Shown: in pieces, positions 29,214 through 33,269 of the stretch | How positions within the stretch are numbered: the stretch's first letter is position 1 | Layout of the letters: every line of letters begins with the position of its first letter | From: Streptomyces flaveus | GTDB lineage: Bacteria > Actinomycetota > Actinomycetes > Streptomycetales > Streptomycetaceae | Direction: 5' to 3' | NCBI RefSeq assembly: GCF_014647675.1 | Contig: NZ_BMPQ01000055.1 | Span: 1 to 33,269 of the forward strand | DNA length: 33,269 nt | Program-made: the position numbers and the translations under genes | Notes under the pieces: generated by a model | Databases searched by the model: none | What the model saw: only the letters and a program-made list of their open reading frames with translations | Told to the model about the DNA's origin: nothing

Positions 29214-29759
29214 TCAGTCGGGCGGGCGACTCATCCAGTTCTCCCAGGTGGTGATCGCCTCTTCCAGGGGCATCGCCTGAGCTTCCTCCAGGGGCAGGCC
29301 CGCCTTGCCGGTCAGCCGGTCGATCAGCCAGGCAGGCACGGGCTCGGGTGGCGGCGGTGCTGCGGCGCCCGGATCGAGGCCGAACTTTTCGAGAAGGTCC
29401 CGCAGGACCCGGATGTTCGGCGTGTCCGGAAGGTCCGCCAGCCTCCGCCGGACTTCGTCGTAGACGGCCGAGTCCTCGCGGGCTCCAACAGCCCACACCT
29501 CCGAGATCTCCACCTCGCTCGGGCCGTCGCCGTCGTCGACCACGCGCCATACGATGCGCCAGTGCCGGTCGCCCACGACCAGCTTGCGGAAGCCGACGAG
29601 ATCGCCGACGAGTGGCCTTCCGGCGTACGGATCGCGCTCCAGCAAGCGAACCTTGTGCAGTGCGGCGCGCGCGATCTGCGGATCCCTGCGATGCAAGGCG
29701 TCCAGGTCGGCTTCGGCCGCTGCGGTGAACCGCACAGGGTGGCGGGGCGTGTCCGGCAT
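29214..29759 (-). CDS. RelE/ParE-like toxin with C-terminal extension
   Basis: The product has 181 residues. The first ~95 are a RelE/ParE domain: VRFTAAAEADLDALHRRDPQ, HKVRLLERDPYAGRPLVGDL, FRKLVVGDRHWRIVWRVVDD and EVWAVGAREDSAVYDEVRRR. Typical proteins of this family end there (about 85-95 residues). Here ~85 more follow: a helical part (VLRDLLEKFGLDPG), a proline-rich linker and WLIDRLTGKAGLPLEEA with a final ENWMSRPPD. RelE proteins cut mRNA at the ribosome, ParE proteins act on gyrase; this sequence does not decide. The ATG has a good promoter upstream (29767-29796). It converges on the antitoxin gene. Confidence 0.83.
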   Translation of the reverse strand: MPDTPRHPVRFTAAAEADLDALHRRDPQIARAALHKVRLLERDPYAGRPLVGDLVGFRKLVVGDRHWRIVWRVVDDGDGPSEVEISEVWAVGAREDSAVYDEVRRRLADLPDTPNIRVLRDLLEKFGLDPGAAAPPPPEPVPAWLIDRLTGKAGLPLEEAQAMPLEEAITTWENWMSRPPD

Positions 29760-29766
29760 GGAGCAG

Positions 29767-29796
29767 ACGGTAGTGGGTGGCCATGTCTACTTGCAA
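29767..29796 (-). promoter_or_regulatory. Leaderless promoter of the RelE-like gene
   Basis: On the minus strand TTGCAA (29796-29791) and TACCGT (29772-29767) are separated by 18 bp, and the ATG follows TACCGT by 7 nt. No ribosome binding site is present. The toxin therefore has its own promoter. Confidence 0.55.
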
Positions 29797-29898
29797 CTGC
29801 CTTGATGGATAGAGTGCAATTGATTTCGCGAGACGGCGGCAAGCTGGATACTGGATAACGGTATTTAGTTTTCCGAGTGATCAGTTGAGGGGCGTGCC

Positions 29899-30483
29899 TT
29901 GACGGATATGACGACAGGGGTCGCTGCGAGCGAGCTCGGGATCTCGGTGAACACCCTCAAGAAGCTGATCGCTGCGGGGCTGCTGCCGGAAGTGCACGAG
30001 CGGGGCAACCGGACCTTGCTGCCGGCAGGCGACGTTCGCGTACTGGCCCAGCGTGAGACGGTCGACCTCGAATCGCTCGGGTGTGAGGAACTGGCCGTGC
30101 TGAGGGTGGGGCCTGCCGAGCCTGTCACGGACGACACGGAGCGTATGTGGATCGGCTATGGGGCGAGGCTCACGACAAAAGAGAAGTACGAGGCGCTGCG
30201 CGGATGGTGGCGCTGCGACCCGGAACGTGTGAAGCGGGCAGGTGTCCTGGCCGTGACGGTCGGCTCCTACGTGGTCGCGGTGCTGACCGACTTCCATGGC
30301 TCCGAGCCGGGCGACGGAGGACGGTACCGCTTCTCGGCTCAACTCGCGGGCTACACGACCGACTTGGTCACGCCTGTTCAGGTCGTACGGGACGAGGTAC
30401 CAGGTGCCGCCGAAGCACGGCACCTCCTCGGCAGACGCCTCGACTCGGAGTCCGGTGGGCCCGTGGCGTATGTGGGGCGTTGA
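29899..30483 (+). CDS. MerR-like DNA-binding protein with unrecognised C-terminal domain
   Basis: The product has 194 residues. Residues ~6-50 form a small helix-turn-helix of MerR/excisionase type: TGVAASELGISVNTLKKLIA, then LLPEVHERGNRTLLPAGDV as the wing. The remaining ~140 residues include WIGYGARLTTKEKYEALRGW, VLAVTVGSYVVAVLTDF and AEARHLLGRRL; I recognise no family. A regulator that senses a ligand or a nucleic-acid-modifying protein are both possible. The TTG at 29899 is preferred because GAGGGG lies 6 nt before it; an ATG at 29908 is the alternative. It diverges from the RelE-like gene, with a 139-nt shared control region. Confidence 0.7.
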   Translation: MTDMTTGVAASELGISVNTLKKLIAAGLLPEVHERGNRTLLPAGDVRVLAQRETVDLESLGCEELAVLRVGPAEPVTDDTERMWIGYGARLTTKEKYEALRGWWRCDPERVKRAGVLAVTVGSYVVAVLTDFHGSEPGDGGRYRFSAQLAGYTTDLVTPVQVVRDEVPGAAEARHLLGRRLDSESGGPVAYVGR

Positions 30484-30866
30484 AGGGCTTCACGTTCAGG
30501 TGGTCGGCGCTGGCCATGCCCCGGGCGCGGCGCCCACATACGTGCTCCAGCCCGTCCGGGCCAGGGTGGTGAGCGAAGAGGCCGGCATGGTGAGTTGACT
30601 GAACTAACTTGAAGAAAATGGCAGGTCAGTGGGGTTAGCTTCGGTCCTGGAGGTGCATCTGGTGGCGCTCACCCAGCTGTCCTGCGCGTGGTGACAACAC
30701 GCTGGCACCTCCGCCTGCGGGGGAGCCGGTTCCCCGCCGAACCCGATCGGCCCCGGGCCACACTGCATGCGACGGGGCTGCCAAAAAAACCGGTTGGAGT
30801 GCGTCACGGCCGCAGTAAGACTGTCGTCCGCCGGAATCGAGGTGACGCACGGGAAGGATCGACTGG
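30484..30866. other. Intergenic region before the aldo/keto reductase gene
   Basis: No gene is supported in this 383-nt stretch. It contains an 8-bp inverted pair GGAGGTGC (30649-30656) and GCACCTCC (30705-30712), and a perfect 9-bp pair near its right end listed separately. The left part is less GC-rich. Confidence 0.4.
30799..30850. promoter_or_regulatory. Inverted pair GTGCGTCAC / GTGACGCAC
   Basis: GTGCGTCAC (30799-30807) and its exact complement GTGACGCAC (30842-30850) lie 43 bp apart, centre to centre, directly before the ribosome binding site of the aldo/keto reductase gene. It could be a pair of operator half-sites, perhaps for the LacI regulator encoded downstream, or the stem of a long hairpin. 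Confidence 0.4.
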
Positions 30867-31850
30867 ATGAGGACGAACCGACTCGGGCGCAGTGCGGTAG
30901 AGGTCACGGAGCTGGGCTTCGGCGGTGGGCCACTCGGCGGCCTCTTCGCGCCGCTCGACGACGACATCGCGGCGGCGACGCTGGCCGCGGCCTGGGACTG
31001 CGGCATCCGCTACTTCGACACCTCCCCGCACTACGGCATCGGTCATTCCGAGCGCCGGACCGGTGACTTCCTCCGCGGAACGCCGCGAGGAGCGTTCACG
31101 CTCTCCACCAAGGTCGGCAGGCTCCTCGTCGCGCAGGACTCGCAGGGCGGCAGGGACGAGAGTTTCCATGTGCCCGCGAATCACCGACGGGTGTGGGACT
31201 TCTCCCGCGACGGTGTGCTGCGCAGTGTCGAGGACTCCCTCACCCGCATGGGCGTCGACCGCATCGATCTGCTGTTCCTCCACGACGCGGAGGAACACTT
31301 CGACACCGCCCTGCGCGACGGCTTCCCCGCCCTGGCGGAGCTGCGCTCCCAGGGCATGGTGGGCGCCATCGGAGCGGGCATGTACCACACCGGCATGCTG
31401 ACCAGGCTGGTGAAGGAGACCGACGCCGACGTGGTGATGCTCTCCGGCCGCTACACACTCCTGGACCACAGCGCCCTCGACGGCCTGCTACCCGCGTGCA
31501 CCCAACGCGGCGTCTCCGTTCTCGCCGCCTCCGTCTTCAACTCCGGGCTGCTCGCCACGCCGCGGCCCACCGATGGAGCGCCTTTCGACTACGCACCTGC
31601 CTCACCGGACGTCCTGCGGCGAGCGCATGGGATCGCCGACATCTGCGAGGCACACGGCACGACCCTTCCGCAGGCGGCGATGGCGTTCCCGCTGTGTCAC
31701 CCCGCGGTCGCGGGCATCGTGGTCGGCATGCGCTCTCCCGAGGAAGTACGGCACAACGTCGCGTCGTTCCAAGCCGATATCCCTGAGCGGCTCTGGGCCG
31801 ATCTGCGCGAGGCAGGACTCCTCGACGAGCGTGCACCGGTCGGTGCATAA
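30867..31850 (+). CDS. Aldo/keto reductase (aldose/fucose dehydrogenase-like)
   Basis: The product has 327 residues in a single TIM-barrel. The catalytic set is D51 and Y56 (YFDTSPHYGIGHSE), K82 (LSTKVGR) and H139 (LLFLHD). The NADP-binding end shows GIVVGMRSPEEVRHNV. The DTSPHYG form, and the VGRLL and FDFSRDG-like segments, resemble L-fucose or D-threo-aldose 1-dehydrogenases. It probably oxidises a sugar in the cytoplasm. The ATG follows GGGAAGGA. A LacI-type regulator gene follows on the same strand after ~150 nt, which supports a role in sugar catabolism under LacI control. Confidence 0.9.
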   Translation: MRTNRLGRSAVEVTELGFGGGPLGGLFAPLDDDIAAATLAAAWDCGIRYFDTSPHYGIGHSERRTGDFLRGTPRGAFTLSTKVGRLLVAQDSQGGRDESFHVPANHRRVWDFSRDGVLRSVEDSLTRMGVDRIDLLFLHDAEEHFDTALRDGFPALAELRSQGMVGAIGAGMYHTGMLTRLVKETDADVVMLSGRYTLLDHSALDGLLPACTQRGVSVLAASVFNSGLLATPRPTDGAPFDYAPASPDVLRRAHGIADICEAHGTTLPQAAMAFPLCHPAVAGIVVGMRSPEEVRHNVASFQADIPERLWADLREAGLLDERAPVGA

Positions 31851-31918
31851 GGCCGACGCAGGGAACGGCACGATGCTCTCTGCATCGGAGCAGCCGGACG
31901 GGCTTGGCCGAACAGGGC

Positions 31919-31943
31919 TGGCACCAGGCCGAATCGAACTGCC
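31919..31943 (-). other. tRNA 3'-end-like fragment
   Basis: Read on the minus strand, GGCAGTTCGATTCGGCC has the form of a tRNA T-arm (stem GGCAG, loop TTCGATT, stem CGGCC, one mismatch) followed by TGGTGCCA as a possible acceptor end. The 5' half of a tRNA is not found. It may be the remnant of an integration site or chance. Confidence 0.3.
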
Positions 31944-32002
31944 GTCCCGGTGGGCGACGGCTAATGTGTCCAGCGCCCGACGAACTGCGCGTATCTGAGA
32001 AG

Positions 32003-33055
32003 GTGTTGACGGAACGGTCGAACGGAAAACGCCCCACACTCGAGGACGTAGCGCGCCGGGCAGAGGTGTCGAAGTCCACGGTGTCCCGTGTGATCAACGG
32101 CGAGCCCAGAGTGCGGGCCGTGGTCGCAGAACGCATCCGACAGGCCGTGGACGAACTCGGCTACGTACCCAACCAAGCCGCCCGGAGCCTGGTCACCCGC
32201 CGCAACAACGCCGTCGCCGTCGTGGTCACCGAACCGCAGAACCGGCTTTTCGTGGACCCCTACTTCGACTGCCACCTGCGCGGCATCCGGCAGGAACTCG
32301 TCCAACAAGGAGCGCAGCCGGTGCTGCTGTTCATCGAGGAGCCGGACGACTATCTGCGCGTCGGAAACTTCCTGGGCGGCGGCCACGTCGATGGCGCCCT
32401 GCTGTTCTCGCTGCGCACCGACGACCCGTTGCCCGCCATGGTCGAACATATGGGTATGCCCGCCGTCTTCGGCGGGCGCCCGGCCGTCGGCCCCGACCAC
32501 CGCAGCCACGGCTTCACGTACGTCGACGCCGACAACCGCGGTGGAGCCAGGGAAGCCGTCCGGCATCTCGTCTCACTGGGACGTCGACGCATCGGGACCA
32601 TCACCGGGCCGCTCAACCAGGCTTCCGCGATCGACCGCCTCGACGGCTACCGGGACGTACTCCTGGACACGCCATCCCGGTTGATCGCCGAGGGCGACTT
32701 CACGCTGCAGGGCGGCGCCGACGCCATGGCCGCGCTTCTCGACCGGTGTCCCGATCTGGACGCGGTCTTCGTCGCCTCGGACCTGATGGCATCCGGTGCC
32801 CTTCGCGTACTGCGGGAACGCGGGCGCAGCGTACCCGAGGATGTGTCGGTTGTCGGCTTCGACGACCTGGCGCCCATCGCCGAGGCGACGGAGCCACCGC
32901 TGACCACCGTGCACCAGAACATCGAGGACATGGGGCGCCTGATGGCTCGGTTGCTGTTCAAGCGGACATCGGACGAGCTCGCGTCGCGAGACGGCAGCCA
33001 TCCGCTGTCCTCTGTGGTCACCCCGACACGTTTGGTCGTGCGGAAGTCCGCCTGA
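32003..33055 (+). CDS. LacI-family transcriptional regulator
   Basis: The product has about 350 residues. The N-terminal helix-turn-helix is TLEDVARRAEVSKSTVSRVI, with the hinge helix ELGYVPNQAARSLVTRR. The effector-binding domain follows: NNAVAVVVTEPQNRLFVDPYF, VDGALLFSL, VDADNRGGAREAVRHL, FVASDLMASGALRVL and VVGFDDLAPIAEATEPPLTTV. It should repress sugar-use genes and release on binding a sugar. The start is uncertain: GTG 32003 gives a typical short N terminus but no clear ribosome binding site; TTG 32006 and ATG 31964 are alternatives. It probably controls the upstream aldo/keto reductase gene. It converges with the phosphotransferase gene, leaving 9 nt. Confidence 0.9.
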   Translation: MLTERSNGKRPTLEDVARRAEVSKSTVSRVINGEPRVRAVVAERIRQAVDELGYVPNQAARSLVTRRNNAVAVVVTEPQNRLFVDPYFDCHLRGIRQELVQQGAQPVLLFIEEPDDYLRVGNFLGGGHVDGALLFSLRTDDPLPAMVEHMGMPAVFGGRPAVGPDHRSHGFTYVDADNRGGAREAVRHLVSLGRRRIGTITGPLNQASAIDRLDGYRDVLLDTPSRLIAEGDFTLQGGADAMAALLDRCPDLDAVFVASDLMASGALRVLRERGRSVPEDVSVVGFDDLAPIAEATEPPLTTVHQNIEDMGRLMARLLFKRTSDELASRDGSHPLSSVVTPTRLVVRKSA

Positions 33056-33064
33056 AAGAGCGTT

Positions 33065-33269
33065 TCATCGACTATCAGCGAGACGGGCTCTGGTTGCCTG
33101 GCCGATGAGGGCCTCGGTGATCTGACGGGTGGTCTGCGCGGCGACCCGGGAGTTGACAGCAGCGTAGGAAACGTGGGCGCTCAGGGCCGTGGCCAGGGCC
33201 CAGCCGCGGCCTCGGGCCCAGGTGGCGTCGTCCACGCCGAGCGCGGCACGGAAGGCAGCCCGGGGCCCG
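33065..33269 (-). CDS. Aminoglycoside-phosphotransferase-like protein, C-terminal part (partial)
   Basis: The last 67 codons of a leftward gene are visible, entering from the right edge. They read RAALGVDDATWARGRGWALA, then TALSAHVSYAAVNSRVAAQT and TTRQITEALIG, ending at TGA 33065-33067. This resembles the C-terminal helices of aminoglycoside/macrolide phosphotransferase-type kinases common in Streptomyces. The catalytic part lies outside the window, so the substrate is unknown. Confidence 0.65.
   Translation of the reverse strand, partial: GPRAAFRAALGVDDATWARGRGWALATALSAHVSYAAVNSRVAAQTTRQITEALIGQATRARLADSR

Noticed and set aside
30649..30712. Inverted pair GGAGGTGC/GCACCTCC as a terminator or tRNA-like fold
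   Set aside because: The arms are only 8 bp and 48 nt apart. No cloverleaf or stable terminator forms, so I only mention it in the intergenic entry.

Overview
The window is chromosomal DNA of a Streptomyces or a very close relative. The GC content is high, codons end mostly in G or C, and GTG and TTG starts are common. It carries a gene order that I recognise from Streptomyces chromosomes: MFS, acuC, phosphatase-like, bdtA, AURKAIP1-type small basic protein, epimerase, acyltransferase, rsbN, bldN, HAD, glutaredoxin-like, rex, hemA, hemC, hemD and hemB. Gene names rest on sequence recognition only; no search was run.

Left part (1-4386). The window opens in the last ~50 nt of a 5S rRNA gene with a strong hairpin terminator. 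Two tandem paralogues of a small secreted protein (allene-oxide-cyclase-like barrel type) follow, each with the same upstream sequence. Next comes an IS110-family insertion sequence whose long upstream non-coding end is where a bridge RNA would lie. Two leftward genes of unknown function (a membrane protein and an 88-residue soluble protein) follow; they look less GC-biased than their surroundings.

Core part (4387-22552). An HAD phosphatase, an MFS transporter, an AcuC-type deacetylase and a phosphatase-like protein lead into two developmental and ribosome-linked small genes (bdtA and the 32-residue basic protein). An epimerase-acyltransferase pair converges on rsbN. The bldN-rsbN pair encodes the sporulation/aerial-hypha ECF sigma factor with its N-terminal extension and the membrane anti-sigma factor; rsbN has a clear sigma-BldN-type promoter. 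Rex, the NADH/NAD sensor, heads an overlapping operon rex-hemA-hemC-hemD/cobA for tetrapyrrole synthesis, with a Rex operator over the -35 region; hemB follows behind its own promoter.

Right part (22553-33269). This part looks accessory. A DesKR-like two-component system with a small membrane protein diverges from an ABC exporter (ATPase and permease), followed by a secreted S15-type peptidase. Then come a Phd/YefM antitoxin and a RelE-like protein facing each other, a MerR-like protein with an unrecognised C-terminal half, an aldo/keto reductase, a LacI regulator and the end of an aminoglycoside-phosphotransferase-like gene.

Recurring structure: three copies of a mosaic intergenic hairpin repeat lie after hemD, hemB and the ABC ATPase gene; a different palindromic repeat sits in frame inside hemC; and at least seven genes have a TANNNT box 6-8 nt before the start codon, the signature of leaderless transcription. 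I did not find an obviously new multi-gene system. The best leads are the duplicated secreted protein unit, the in-frame repeat in hemC, the face-to-face toxin-antitoxin pair with an extended toxin, and the degenerate methyltransferase half of the hemD fusion.
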